Positions 51,026-62,809 are shown, counted from the stretch's first letter. The stretch: 64,000 nt of DNA from Symbiodinium natans (GCA_905221605.1 CAJNDS010002623.1:347501-411500), one strand, 5' to 3'. Program-made: numbers and translations. The notes: generated by a model from the letters alone, not told the origin.

Positions 51026-51900
51026 GTTTAGGGTTTAGGGTTTAGGGCTTAGGGCTTAGGGTTTAGGGTTTAGGGTGTAGGGTTTAGGGCAGCATCTCAA
51101 GCTCAAGCCCTCACAATAAGACATTACCTTAGAACCCTAAAACCGATCCCTTGAACCCTAAACCCTTGTCTTCAACCCCTGCACCGTCAACCCTATTTAC
51201 GCCTGGCCGTTCGGAGTTGCATTAGGGTTGGTGCCTGATTGTTCGGAATTGCATTAGCTATACATAAACCCTAAACCCTAAACCCTAAACCCTAAACCCT
51301 AAACCCTAAACCCTAAACCCTACAGGCTATACAGGTTTAGGATGAGGGCGCTCAGGGGGGCAGGGCTTTGGGCATTAGGGCTTAGGTACCCGAAGCCCTG
51401 AACCCTGAAAACCCGGTCTCGAGGAGTTGCGTTTGAACCTTCCTAAACCCTAAACCCTAAACCCTAAACCCTACACCCTAAACCCTTACCTCGAAACCCG
51501 AAGCGCTTTGAAGAATCGAACCCCAGCCTTGCAGGTTTACGGTTTAAGGGGTTTAGGAGTTTAGGGTTTAAGGGGTTTAAGGGTTTAAGGGTTTAGGGGT
51601 TGAGGGGTTGAGGGGTTTAGGGGTTAAGGGTTTAAGGGTTTAGGGGTTTAGGAATTAAGGGTTTAGGGGTTTAAGGGTTTAAGGGTTTAAGGGCGTAGGG
51701 CAAAGGGTTTAGGGTTAAGAGGCAGCCTCAAATTCTGTCGTCGGTGGTGTGCAGTCTATCGTAGCTCGTTCATGGTAGCTGCCAGGGTCTGTAGTATACA
51801 GCATGGTTCTAATGCTGGTAAACTTCTAGGCTGTTGTAAGGAATTTTGGGATTCCTAGGGACCAAGCGGTTTGGGGTTAAGGATTGCCTAGGGTACATAT

Positions 51901-52023
51901 ACAAGGAAGGGCCCCCTAGTTATAAGTGGAGTTATATTAGCCCTAAATTGGGTTCTAAGGATCCTAGATTAGGTTCTAACTCCCTGAACTACAGTTAGTA
52001 TAGTAAGGGGGCCCCTCCTTGTA
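51901..52023. mobile_element. Family B inverted-repeat element
   Basis: ACAAGGAAGGGCCCCCTAGT and GGGGGCCCCTCCTTGT ends. Confidence 0.85.
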
Positions 52024-52170
52024 GGATTTAGGGCGTTTAGGTGCTGAGTTTTGGGTCCAGGGAGGCTCCGAAGCGAGAAGCCCGCTGAGAAATCGGCTTG
52101 CCAGTCTGTCCAGCGGGCATCTGGCAAGACTTCGAGGGCTCCGGGGGGTATTTAAGGGCTGAGGCTGGGA

Positions 52171-52406
52171 CATGAAGTAGGGTATATATTCCTGGTTTAT
52201 AGTTGGGATAGTAATAAAAATTTAAAATTTTTATTCTTATTGAGTTTAAGTACCCATAAAAATGTAAAATGTTATCCCACTATGACAAAGATTCCTTGTA
52301 CCCCCAAAAACCCCCAAAAGGACACCAGGTAGAAACACTCACCAATGTTTAAAAAGGAGCCTTATATACACTCACCAGTGACAGTAGTATAAACCCTACT
52401 TCATGT
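52171..52406. mobile_element. Family E inverted-repeat element, long form
   Basis: CATGAAGTAGGGTATATATT and TAAACCCTACTTCATG ends, with AAATTTTTATT hairpin. The copy at 20441 lacks about 100 bp of this interior. Confidence 0.8.
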
Positions 52407-53639
52407 CAGGTTTGAGGGTTTGAGTATAGCATGGCAGAGTTTAGAGCTTACGGTTTCGGGTTTAGTGTTTGGGTATAGCATAGCAGGCTCTGGAGCTGAA
52501 TCCGGGATGGGCGTGATGTTCGCGTCTTTTTCTCAGAATGCATTCAGCTGATCGGGTGCCAAGGTTTTGCGCGAGCACTCAGCAAGTCAGGCCAGTCACG
52601 GGTAGTTGGGTTCGGGCCCCAGTTTGTGGAACCCTAATGCAAAGGACATCGAATCTGCATGGGCTGTAGTTTCGAGTTTAGAATTTAGGGTTTGGGGTTT
52701 GGTTCGATGTTCGCCGCACTGAAGCCCAACTATACCAATCTTAGGGAACTTCAAGGCCTTATAAGTGGGTGTTAAGTCTCCTTGTGATTAGGCTTTCAGT
52801 ACCCTGAGCCCTTAAGCAGCCCTAAACCCTAAACCCTAAACCCTAAACCCTAAACCCTAAACCCTAGGGTTTAGAAGGCACCTAGAGTGACTTATACCCT
52901 TAAGAAGAAGAAAACAGAACTTGAACTATTGGTAGGTGTGTACATTAGTCCTTAACCCTAAACCCTACACCCTAAACCCGAAAAAACCTTCGGGGCGGGA
53001 CGGTGGGACCGGTTACCAGGAAACCCTAAACCCTAAACCCTAACCCCTAAACCCTAAACCCTAAACTATGGTCCCTTTTTGGGACCGGTTACCAGGGTCT
53101 GAAAGTTCGCAAACGAGCCAGGTGAGCCGTCTTGAACCGGGTGTCCACCAAGTCCTTGGGTGCAGGGGTATAGGGTTTAGGGTATAGGGTTTGGGGTTTA
53201 GGGTTTAGGGTTTAGGGTTTGGGGTTCACGGTTGGAGGACTAATCAGGACATGGTGCTTCTGGGACTCTGAGTCTCTCGGATTCGCAGACACTTTGTTGC
53301 TGCTGCCAACTGGCACACACCAGAAAACGCATCCACCGAAAACGTGGGACAATAAGCCTTGCGGCTGGGTAGCTTATGTTGCAGTTGTAATTATACGGGA
53401 ATAAGACGGATAATGTCAGGCATTTTTCTGTTCCCGTACTGTAGCATGGGGCTTACCGCGCAGCTTTTGTCTAGGTAGCCAGTCTTCGAATTCCCATGTA
53501 TAGCAGTATGACAACGTACTCCCAAAACCTTCAAAACCCTCTTCAGCATGCTTGGAAATACCCCTAAACTCTAAACCCTAAACCCTGAACCCGAAACCCT
53601 AAACGCCCATGGTACCAGACCCTGGAGCCCAGGCGATTC

Positions 53640-53908
53640 TCGCGGTTTAGGGTTGAGAGTTCAAGGCTTAAATTTAGGGTTTAGGGTTTAGGATGGTTTA
53701 GGGTTTGGGGTTTAGGATGATTTAGGGTTTAGGATGGTTTAGGGCTTAGGGTTTAGGATGGTTTAGGGTTTAGGATGCTTTAGGGTTTAGAATTTAGGAT
53801 GATTTAGGGCTTAGGGTTTAGGATGATTTAGGGTTTAGGATGGTTTAGGGTTTAGGGTTTAGGATGGTTTAGGGTGTAGGGTTTAGGATGGTTTAGGGTG
53901 TAGGGTCT
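53640..53908 (+). repeat. TTTAGGATGG-interrupted telomeric array
   Basis: About 15 units of (GGTTTAGGG)nTTTAGGAT, a higher-order variant not seen elsewhere in the window. Confidence 0.9.
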
Positions 53909-53918
53909 CCCATTGCAG

Positions 53919-53995
53919 GTGCGGCACATCGGGCCGCAGCTGGATGCCGGATGGTGCGTAGCAGTCATCCTGACATCGCACCGTGGAGTTCGCAG
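53919..53995 (+). CDS. Candidate exon (VRHIGPQLDAGWCVAVILTS)
   Basis: Acceptor CCCATTGCAG|GTG and donor CGCAG|GTTCC bound VRHIGPQLDAGWCVA, VILTSHRGVR. The minus frame DDCYAPSGIQLRPD is also attractive but lacks a clear donor. Confidence 0.4.
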
Positions 53996-54007
53996 GTTCC
54001 CTAAGGG

Positions 54008-54110
54008 TTTAGGGTTTAGGGTTTAGGGTTTAGGGTTTAGGGTTTAGGGTTTAGGGTTTGGGGTTTAGGGTCTAGGGTTAAGGGTTTAGGGTTTAGGGTT
54101 TACCCAAATA
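54008..54110 (+). repeat. TTTAGGG array, about 14 copies
   Basis: Runs into a family H element (54111-54194). Confidence 0.95.
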
Positions 54111-54529
54111 GGGAGTACTTGGGCCTGAAAGAAACCTCCAAAACGGGGACTTTGGGGCCCAAGTATACAAGAATGAGGTACATGGACCCTTAGGGCCTAA
54201 ACCCTAAACCCTAAACCCTAAACCCTAAACCCTAAACCCTAAACCCTAAACCATACGCCCATGAACGCGGAGATCGCGGGTCTGTAGGGCAGATGGCTTG
54301 CATCGAGAAGCCGATTTACCTCTAGTCAAGAGTAAAGAGAGTTTAGGGTTTAGGGTTTAGTATTTAGGGTTTAAGGGATCCCTGAACCCTCAACCCAAAA
54401 CACTAAACAGCCAGAACCCAGGGGCAACTACCGGAATTTGGTGGCGAGCTGGCCCCCACTCAATGACAGAACCCGAAACCGTGTCCTAAGCTGACTGAAA
54501 AACCATCAACCAACCCTGTGGAACTAAAC

Positions 54530-54530
<1 letters not shown>

Positions 54531-54560
<30 letters not shown>
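54531..54560 (+). repeat. Poly-C run, about 29 bases
   Basis: Single-base run after CTAAACAC. Confidence 0.9.
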
Positions 54561-54844
54561 TGAACCTCAAACCCTCAAACTCAAAGATCTCCTAAAGGAA
54601 CGTTCCAGAAAACATTCCTGAAGCAAGGCGTGTTGGACCTTAGTCAACCCATGATTCTCAACCCTAAAAACCCTAAGCCCTAAAACCCTAAACCTTCATT
54701 AACCCCGAGTTCTCGACCCTAAATCCTAAACCCTGAACCCAAAAACCCAAAACCCCATAAACCCTAAACCTTCATTAACCCCGAGTTCTTGACCCAATCC
54801 TAAACCCTGAACCCAAAAGCCCATAAACTTTTCTCAACTCTCAG

Positions 54845-54942
54845 CCGCCGGCCCCAAGGGTCTTCAGCAGACCTTTCCGTGGCGCCTTCTGGCTCAAACG
54901 CTGCACCTGCTGAGGAGGGTGTCAGGCTGAGGGCTGCTTCGG
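54845..54942 (+). CDS. Candidate exon, frame uncertain
   Basis: Open from CTCTCAG to GTTTAGGG in one frame (RRPQGSSADLSVAPSG) and nearly so in another (GLQQTFPWRLLAQTL). Minus frame GAAFEPEGATERSAED competes. Confidence 0.25.
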
Positions 54943-55408
54943 GTTTAGGGTTTAGGGTTTAGGGTTTAGGGTTTAGGGTTTAGGGTTTAGGGCTTAGGGT
55001 TTAGGGTTGAGGGTTTAGGGTTTAGGGCTTAGGGTTGAGGGTTGAGGGTTTAGGGTTTAGGGCCTAGGGTTTGGGGTCATAAACCGGTTTAGGTTTAGGG
55101 TCTAGGGCTTCAGGCTTACGATCTGGGGCCGGCTTGGTGTACCTGTTCTTCATGCGGAAGTAGTGATTAGGAACGCAGGATTCCGTCAAAGCGCTTACAG
55201 CTCAAGCATCCTGCACTAGAAGCCAGGAATTCTGCGCTGTTCAGATACGTTAAGGACATTCGGGCAGCGGTGCAGTTGCCTCTACCCAGCGCTGGTGTCA
55301 GAGTGCCTTTGAACCCTGGACCCTCAACCCTCAACCCTAAACCCCCAAACCCCCAAACTCTAAGGCCCTGAAGGGTTTAAGAAGTGCTAGGAACCTCCAA
55401 GTATGGTC

Positions 55409-55613
55409 CTAAGGGTCCATGTACCTCATTCTTCTTATTCTTCTTATTGTTGTTATTACCATTATTATTCTTGTCATTACTGTCATTATTATTGCTGTTC
55501 TTGTTATCATTATTCTTCTTCCTCTTGTTTGTATATATACTTGGGCCCCAAAGTCTTTATATAGGCAGCACTTGAAGGCCCAAGTATTCCATATTTAGGT
55601 ACATGGACCCTTC
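55409..55613. mobile_element. Family H element with expanded TTATT/CTT centre
   Basis: Normal ends (CTAAGGGTCCATGTACCTCA, GGTACATGGACCCTTCG) but about 100 bp of TTATT, TTCTT and GTTATTACC repeats inserted at the usual TTATTATT site. Confidence 0.8.
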
Positions 55614-55630
55614 GGGGTTGTCGATTTCAG

Positions 55631-55682
55631 CCCGAAGCCAGCTTCTCCAGATGCTGAGGCCAGCGCCCCTCCGGACCTCAGG
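55631..55682 (+). CDS. Candidate exon (PKPASPDAEASAPPDLR)
   Basis: CGATTTCAG|C, PKPASPDAEASAPPDLR, donor AGG|GTTCAGGG. The minus frame VRRGAGLSIWRSWLRAE is as good. Confidence 0.25.
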
Positions 55683-55984
55683 GTTCAGGGCTCGGGGGGT
55701 TTGGGGGCGAGGGCTTTTAGGGTTTAGGGGGTTTAGGGTTTCGGGTTTAGGGTTTAGGGTTTAGGGTTTAGGGTTTAGGGTTTAGGGTTTAGGGTTTAGT
55801 CCCGGCAAAAGGGTCTTCAGCATGGAAGGGTTCCCCTATTACCCTCTATACCTATATAAGGGGTATAACCCCTTTTTATACCTTATATAGTCCCGAACCC
55901 CTTTTTATACCTTACATAGTCCCTATATACCTTAGTAGCCCCTAAATAACCGTCCCTAAAATAGGTCCCCCTTTAGTCCCTTGA

Positions 55985-56308
55985 TATACTACCCCCCCTA
56001 GGTTCCCCCATGATTAAGGCAAGTTGGGGATAGTTAAGCTCATGAAGGTTATTTTAGGGGGGGACCCAGGGTGGGGCACTTGGAGGTTCATGGTACTTAC
56101 TGACCCATATTATATCTGTACTTACAACCCAATTATAACGGTATTGGGGCACAAAAGGGGCTTTTTGAGTGTGGTTTATAAGTACAGATACAATTGGAAT
56201 CTCCAAGAACCCCCCTCTATACTGCCCTACCCCAGGTTCCCTTCATTAGCCTAAACTATCCCTAACTCGCCTTGATTATGGGTGGAACCAAGGGGGGGGG
56301 GGGGGGGG
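55985..56308. mobile_element. CTACCCCCCTAGGTTCC element with nested family A copy
   Basis: Arms CTACCCCCCCTAGGTTCCC and AACCAAGGGGGGGG enclose GATTAAGGCAAGTTGGGGAT and its complement near 56256-56277; a family A copy (56077-56212) is inserted inside. Confidence 0.55.
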
Positions 56309-56323
56309 TGGGAGTTCATACAG

Positions 56324-56416
56324 CACCTTCATCTCTACGAGGGCGTCGATGAAAACCTCATCCTGCGTCTGGAGCTCGGCCAGGAGAACACTGGCGAGGC
56401 GGGCCTTGTAATCCAG
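56324..56416 (+). CDS. Candidate exon, both strands plausible
   Basis: Plus: TTCATACAG|CAC, HLHLYEGVDENLILRLE, LGQENTGEAGLVIQ, donor CCAG|GTTCGT. Minus: STNLDYKARLASVLLAEL, QTQDEVFIDALVEMK with AAG|GTGCTG. Codon third positions do not decide. Confidence 0.35.
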
Positions 56417-57120
56417 GTTCGTGCTCTGTCGTGTAGCTCTGGTTGGTCTTCGCGGAGCCAGGCATAAAACGACCTCAATCTTTGGAAATTCACGAACGCA
56501 TACGAGGGCCTGAAACCCCAGTTCGCTGTGTCTAGGGAGGTAAGCCCCCGCTTCTCCACAAAGCCAAGGTAGCCCCAATTCCGGACTCCTTGGTCACGAA
56601 CGTCGGACTTAGGGTTGAGGGTTTAGGGTTTAGGGTTTAGGGAACATCATCAACATTTGGAGGAAAGAGCCCAGGATAGAGGGGGGGGGTATAGTACGGG
56701 ATCTCACGAGGTCTAGCGGCCAGGATCTTATTCATGTTTTCGGGCCATCCGAACAGTTAATGTATCAGTTCTTTAAACTTGAAGTTGGCTTCTGAAATCG
56801 TGAACACTCTCAAGCCTCCACATTCAACCTCCCCTTTGCTCCCATCTAAACCTCATGAATCCTAGAATAGAATAAGGTTTTTAGTGAGTGTGCCCATAGA
56901 ATAGTAAAAGAAAGTCTTAGTCCTCTAGCCGCGCCCTAGCCTGCCAAAGCGCGATCCGAATACCTCTAAGCCTTAAAACTTCGAAAACTTCCCTGAACCC
57001 TGCTACAAACCCTATAAACTCTATAAACCCTACAAACCCCATAAACCCTATAAACCCTATAAACAGTAACCCGGAAACCTAGACCCTTTGATCACCTTCT
57101 CAGCCCTCCCTCGGACACAC

Positions 57121-57242
57121 ACAGGGTGGGGCCCCCTAGTTATAAGTAGAGTTATAAGGGCCCTAAATTGGGTTATAAGGACCCTAAGTTAGGTTATAAG
57201 TCGCTTAACTACAGTTAGTATAGTAAGGGGGCCCCACCCTGT
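57121..57242. mobile_element. Family B inverted-repeat element
   Basis: ACAGGGTGGGGCCCCCTAGT and GGGGGCCCCACCCTGT ends; nearly identical to 61143-61265. Confidence 0.9.
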
Positions 57243-57310
57243 AGGCACGGATCTGAGCTCCACGCGGAGGAGGGCGCTGCCAGGGCACGTCTACCTCCAG
57301 ATTGGGGCTT

Positions 57311-57453
57311 TACTTGGAGGTCCATGGTACTTACTGACCACATAGTAATTGCACTTATTACGCAAATTATAAACATATTAGGTAATTAAGGGGCTTATAA
57401 GTGAGTCATAAATACAGTTATAATTGGTTGTTAAGTACCACGACCTCCAAGTA
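57311..57453. mobile_element. Family A inverted-repeat element
   Basis: TACTTGGAGGTCCATGGTAC and CCACGACCTCCAAGTA ends, 68 bp from the family B copy. Confidence 0.85.
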
Positions 57454-57691
57454 GGAGTTTAGGGTTTAGGGATTCGGATACCGACAGAGTTGGGGTTTCG
57501 CGTTTTGGGGGGATGGTGGGAGTGGGAGGCAGCAAAATTCAGGGCCAATTCCTTCAGTTCTCTTGCTTTGGGCAAGCAGGTTGTGCCTCCCAGCTGATTT
57601 CGAGCGCAGTGGCGTTTGCCAACCCTAAACCCTAAACCATAAACCCTAAAGCCTAAACCCTAAGCCCTAAACCCTAAGTCTGAAACTGAAG

Positions 57692-57786
57692 CCAGCATTC
57701 GCCAGCCTGAACGAGGCGTGGAACGTAGCCCTGGTTGCCCACATAGACGCCATCCTAGCGGTACCGAACGTCGCGCTTACCCAAGG
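57692..57786 (+). CDS. Candidate exon (PAFASLNEAWNVALVAHIDA)
   Basis: 31 open codons PAFASLNEAWNVALVA, HIDAILAVPNVALTQ, ending GG|GCTCC at the edge of a palindromic element (57779-57865, CCCAAGGGCTCCTATGTA arms). A shorter minus frame (DGVYVGNQGYVPRL) competes. Confidence 0.4.
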
Positions 57787-58199
57787 GCTCCTATGTAATT
57801 CCTTTTCGGGTTAGTTATGGGGAATTCTAGTATACTACCCCAAAACGTACTACATAGGAGCCTTTGGGTAGGGTGTAGGGTTTATTGGTTCATAGGGTTT
57901 ATTGGCTCATAGGGCTTAAGGGTTTAGGGTTTGGGTAAGGGTTTAGAGTTTAGGGGCTGGATGCTTTAAAAGTGGCTTCCGTAGGGTCTGGTTGCGACAT
58001 GCTTTCCTTGCTAGCCCAATGGTCAGGGTCTGGCAAATCAAGTAGGGGGTTTAGGGGTTTAAGGGGTTTAAGGGGTTGATTGGGTTTATAGTGTTTACAG
58101 GTTTTCTTAGGGTTAGTCTGATTAGAAAGAATGTTTTGGGCGCTGAAAAATTTTCCAGGGGAGTGATAACATTGGCAACGACTTGGGCTCCCCTCAACC

Positions 58200-58580
58200 C
58201 TAAACCCTAAACCCTAAACCCTAAACACTCTGGACATGAGGATGGCATGGGGGAAGTTCTAGTCTCAGGGCATTCTCCAGCTCGAGTCACGTTAGCCTGA
58301 GGCCAAGCCCGTCGTCATCTCAAGCCGGCGGGCGCACCCTAAGGCCCTAAACCCTAAACCCTAAACCCTAACCCTAAACCCTAAACCCTAAACCCTAAAC
58401 CCTAAACCCTAAACCCTAAACCCTAAACACTCTGGACATGAGGATGGCATGGGGCAAGTTCTAGTCTCAGGGCATTCGGCAGCTCGAGTCACGTTAGCCT
58501 GAGGCCAAGCCCGTCGTCATCTCAAGCCGGCGGGCGCACCCCAAGGCCCTAAACCCTAAACCCTAAACCCTAAACCCTAA
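58200..58580. repeat. About 120 bp direct duplication around telomeric blocks
   Basis: ACTCTGGACATGAGGATGGC...GGCGGGCGCACCC(T/C)AAGG occurs at 58226-58345 and 58429-58548, with CCCTAAA blocks before, between and after. The copies differ at only a few bases. Confidence 0.9.
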
Positions 58581-58617
58581 ATCCTAAACCCTAAACCCTA
58601 ACCTCCAAACCCTCAAC

Positions 58618-58697
58618 CCTGTCCTCGCCGTTGATCTGCGCCTTCCTCACTGGCTTGGTGCCATCCAGCCCTGCACCGTCGAAGCCCTTGTACATGA
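58618..58697 (-). CDS. Exon-like island (GTKPVRKAQINGEDR)
   Basis: Minus frame MYKGFDGAGLDGTKPV, RKAQINGEDR ends exactly at GTTGAGGG. No acceptor is visible for the plus strand. It disagrees in strand with neighbouring islands. Confidence 0.3.
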
Positions 58698-58996
58698 CTG
58701 ACATGGCGGACATGGCTCGGATATTGCAGAGAGAGAGAGAGAGAACGCACTGGAAGCTGCACATATTCTATGGTATTATGAATGTTAAACATGCATTCTA
58801 TATTACGTATATCGACGAATGCACTATGATTTACATTATGCCTGGTTATGGTTCTAGGGTTTGGGACTGGGCTTGCGAGTGGTAGAGAGGCTTCACACAA
58901 TAGATTGCAGCTCGTTTATGTTGTTTTCTTGTTGTCATCCTCTTTTTGTTGCGAGCTTGTTTTGTTCCACACCATTTCTGCAACCATCCCTGCCAG

Positions 58997-59088
58997 GGGC
59001 TGCATTTTTCGCACTTTGAGCAAGCTATCCATTGGCGGCGGCATCTCGGGCAATCGGACACGCAGTCTCCATTTGATCCTCTGCGATG
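58997..59088 (+). CDS. Candidate exon (GLHFSHFEQAIHWRRHLG)
   Basis: A 70-base pyrimidine-rich stretch and CCCTGCCAG precede GLHFSHFEQAIHWRR, HLGQSDTQSPFDPLR, ending TG|GTTTAGGG. A minus frame (RIKWRLRVRLPEMPPP) is open too. Confidence 0.4.
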
Positions 59089-59699
59089 GTTTAGGGTTTA
59101 GGGCTTAGGGTCAAGAACCTACCTTCCTCAAAGCCTTATGAGCCCCAAAGAATGCCGACAGGCCCTGTAAGACTAGAATCCCAAAGCCTCTCAGCCCTAT
59201 CAACCCACAAGCATAAGCTTACACACTTTCCAAGCTCTGTAAACCTGGCCTGTGCCATATGCAGCGCACGAGAGCTTACTTTTGTCGGCTGCCGGCGGAT
59301 GCCCGCTTTGTGGCCAAAGTGAAACATAAAATTCCTAAGCCAAAAGTGGTTTTGCACCTCTGGCTTCGTGCCGCGTCCGGCTTATGGCTCAGTGTGGACC
59401 TGCCTCTACGGCCATTGCTCTTGGAAGAGCAAATGCAAAAGCCAGGCTGGAAACTGAGGTCGCAGAACAGCCATCATCGTGGCCACGCATGCCTCAGCGT
59501 CCGCCTCGAATACCTAAACCACCTGAATCCACTGAAGCCCAAAACAACTGAAAACTAGCCTAAACCCTTAACCCCTAAACTCTACACCCGAACCCCAACC
59601 CTAACCCCCTAAGCCCTAGCCCCTAAACCCTACAAACCCTGACCCTAAAACCCTAAACCCTAAAACCTTTGTCACCTTCCATCTCACTGCGCTCAGCAG

Positions 59700-59743
59700 G
59701 GGCCGCAGCGGGTTCGCGAGGCCCTGCCCAGGCTCATGTGGAG
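59700..59743 (+). CDS. Candidate exon (GPQRVREALPRLMW)
   Basis: CTCACTGCGCTCAGCAG|GGG, GPQRVREALPRLMW, donor GGAG|GTCGAG. Minus alternative GQGLANPLRPLLSAV. Confidence 0.3.
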
Positions 59744-60357
59744 GTCGAGATTTGGGGCTGGGGGCTTAGGGCCTTGGGGGTGTTCAGGGCTGGCTTAAGG
59801 GCTTCTTCGGGTTTAGGGTTTAGGGTTTAGGGTTTAGGGTTTAGGGGTTGGGGATCAGAGTTTAGGGCTCAGGGTTGTGGTGTTTGGGCTTTCGGTGCTG
59901 AGGAGCTAAGGATCTGGCGGTGGGGACGCAAAACACCAGGAACGGCTTTAGTCCTTTGGGGTTTACTGCAGCACTCCCAGGCCGGTGTGAACCCTTTAAA
60001 GCTCTTAACACCTTCTTGAAACGCGTTAAAACTCTTTAAAACCCTTTTAGACTCTTTAAAGCCTCTTAAACCCAGGGTTGCCTAGCACAGCTCCCTACAG
60101 ACCGGAAGCCTCAAATGTTCAAGCACAACGTGAACCAACCCTACCAAGCCCATGACAAGACCTTACAGTCGTCAGCCTTGGTTCAGGGTTTAGGGCTTGC
60201 GGTACAATTACGACCCAACATTCGTGGGCAAAGCGCGTTTACGCTTCCAGAGCAAACAACAATTGAAATCAGCTGCGTGGAGAATATTAACCCTTGTATT
60301 TGCAAGTGCGTTGGGATTCTCTGGGTGGGTATGCTCCTAGCTCCACTGCTCGACCCT

Positions 60358-60432
60358 AAACCCTAAACCCTAAACCCTAAACCCTAAACCCTAAACCCTA
60401 AACCCTAAACCCTAAACCCTAAACCCTAAACC
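60358..60432 (+). repeat. CCCTAAA array, about 11 copies
   Basis: Perfect heptamers. Confidence 0.97.
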
Positions 60433-60465
60433 TCGCAAAAGCCCTGCACCCTAAGAAGGGCTCAG

Positions 60466-60538
60466 GAGCTCACGTGCCGGTCAGCGCCTGGCAGGGAGGA
60501 GTTGGCTGGTCCAGCCCCTGGAGGGCGCAGACCTTGCC
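60466..60538 (+). CDS. Candidate exon (ELTCRSAPGREELAG)
   Basis: AGGGCTCAG|GAG to GCC|GTTTAGGG, open throughout. Its 3' third is partly repeated at 60658-60690. Confidence 0.25.
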
Positions 60539-60539
60539 G

Positions 60540-60660
60540 TTTAGGGTTTAGGGTTTAGGGTTTAGGGTTTAGGGTTTAGGGTTTGGGGTTTAGGGTTTAG
60601 GGTTTAGGGTTTAGGGTTTAGGGTTTAGGGTTTAGGGTTTGGGGTTTAGGGTTTAGGGTG
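60540..60660 (+). repeat. TTTAGGG array, about 17 copies
   Basis: Bounded by partial copies of GTCCAGCCC(C)TGG...GCGCAGACC on both sides. Confidence 0.97.
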
Positions 60661-60754
60661 TCCAGCCCTGGCGCAGACCTGGCCGTGGGCCAGCGTGTAG
60701 CATCGCTTTCCCTGGTTTAGGGTTAGGGTTTAGAGTTTTTTCGGACACGGACTT

Positions 60755-60925
60755 GGTGGCCCAGTAACCATATTCTAATAAAGGCACCTTTTTGGGGTTG
60801 GTTGCTTCATACGGGAACCTTGAAGCAAAAAGGGAAAAGGGTGCCACTGGGCTACTACCTCCCTCTAGACCCCTCCCTTAAATAATCTTAATAGTATAGA
60901 GAGGGGTAGTTGGGGAACCCATGTG
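60755..60925. mobile_element. Family D element joined to CTACCTCCCTCTA element
   Basis: Same two-element arrangement as 42685-42920. Confidence 0.7.
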
Positions 60926-61142
60926 TGTGGTGGTTAAGGAGCGTCACCGTATGCCCTGTTTAGGGTTTAAAGCTCAGGGTTCAGGGTTTGGGGTTTAAGG
61001 TTTTGGGGTTTGGGGTTTGGCAACCCTGTAAACCCTGTAAACCATCAAAATCCTGTGAACCCTATACAAACCTTTTACACACCCTCTTTAAAAAAACTCT
61101 CTCAGCCCGCTGTGAACCATAGAAACCATGTATACACCCCCT

Positions 61143-61265
61143 ACAGGGTGGGGCCCCCTAGTTATAAGTAGAGTTATAAGGGCCCTAAATTGGGTTATAA
61201 GGACCCTAAGTTAGGTTATAAGTCCCTTAACTACAGTTAGTATAGTAAGGGGGCCCCACCCTGTA
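61143..61265. mobile_element. Family B inverted-repeat element
   Basis: Nearly identical to 57121-57242, suggesting a recent common source. Confidence 0.9.
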
Positions 61266-61809
61266 AGGTTTACAGAAAGGACTCGCAACAAAATGAACAT
61301 CGCCCAAACCACTGCATCACATTGAAAAACTCCGCCTCACAACAGTCCCCTCTCAAGGTTTAAACCTTAGGGTTTAGGGTTTCGGGTTTAGGGTTCAGGT
61401 GGTTTGGGGTTTAGGGTTTCAGGTTTATGGGGTTTAATATGCCCTGAACTCTAAACAACACCGAAGGAAACCGGGGCTGTGCGAGGTCGCTGACCGAAAC
61501 AGCTGAACGCTGAACCCTAAAACGCCCAGGCTGCACCCTATACGGCCCCTTTAAAGGCAAGAAGCCCCCACACACCCACCCACCCACCCACCTACCCCAC
61601 CGCCAAGCCCTGAAGTTTTATAGTTTAGTGGGGGCTTAGTGTTTAACTAGGGTTTAGGGCTAAGGTTTCGGGTTTCGGGTTTAGGGTTTGAGGTTTAGGG
61701 TTTAGGGTTTCGGGTTTACAGGGATGCGGCACCCAAATCTGCCATATGGCTATGTACATGGGCCGCTCGGTTTCGGCGTGGCCCAGATGCAAGAGTCTCC
61801 CAGGTGTTC

Positions 61810-61931
61810 ACAAGCAAGGGCCCCCTAGTTATAAGTGGAGTTGTATTAGCCCTAAATTGGGTTATAAGGACCCTAAGTTAGGTTATAAGTCCCTTAACTA
61901 CAGTTAGTATAGTAAGGGGGCCCCACCCTGT
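61810..61931. mobile_element. Family B element with mixed ends
   Basis: Left end CACAAGCAAGGGCCCCCTAG resembles the 51901 type, right end GGGGGCCCCACCCTGTAA the 57121 type. Confidence 0.85.
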
Positions 61932-62809
61932 AATTTCGTAAACCCCCAGTTCGGGATTTGGTCACTTCGATAGCCCCCTTTTTTTTTTTTTTTGGGGGGG
62001 GGGGGTTCCTTGAAAGGGCGACCCTTGCACCCCAAACCCTAAACCCTAAACCCTAAACCCTAAGCCCTAAACCCTAAACCCTAGACCCTAAACCCTAAAC
62101 CTAAACACCAAAACGGGACCATAATTGAGAGAATTGACCATGTGATATTTCAGGTTTAGGGTTGGTGGGGTGCAAGCTGTCCCTGGCGCTGTTCTGGCTT
62201 CCCCGGTGGTCTACAGCCCTAAACCCTAAACCCTAAACCCTAAACCCTAAACCCTAGGGTTTAGGGTTTAGGGCTCAGGGTTTAGGAGCATTGACCACAG
62301 TGGCTGGGGGGCTGTGGGTCATCTCAAACCTGCATCTCCCCGTCGGCAGCGAAAAGTTTGCATGGCCATTTTTAAAACGGGAGTAGGAGGGAGAATGCTG
62401 ACCGTCATTTCTCCTACACTTTTTGTTCTACAGCAGTATTGAGGTTATAAGGGATGTTGGCAGAATGTCTCCTGCCCCTTGTTGTTCTAAGGGATATACG
62501 GGATGATGTTGGTAAGCATTTCTCCTACAGTACACGAATAGGGTTCAGGGCATTGGGGGCGGATTCCCAGGGTTCAGTGCTGCATTGGATTCTCAGCAAG
62601 AGTGGCCAGCGAGCCTGGGAACCTCTCAACCCCAAACCCTAAGCCCCTAAACAATGAACGTGAGTCCAGAAGCCTCTTTTGGACACTGTGCTTGACAAAG
62701 CACAGCACTTGAGCTTAGACGGTGAGTTTTCTCTGGGGTCGGTTCCCCATGCACAGGGCAACCACGACGAACTTTCACTAAACCCTAAACCCTAAACCCT
62801 AAACCCCTT

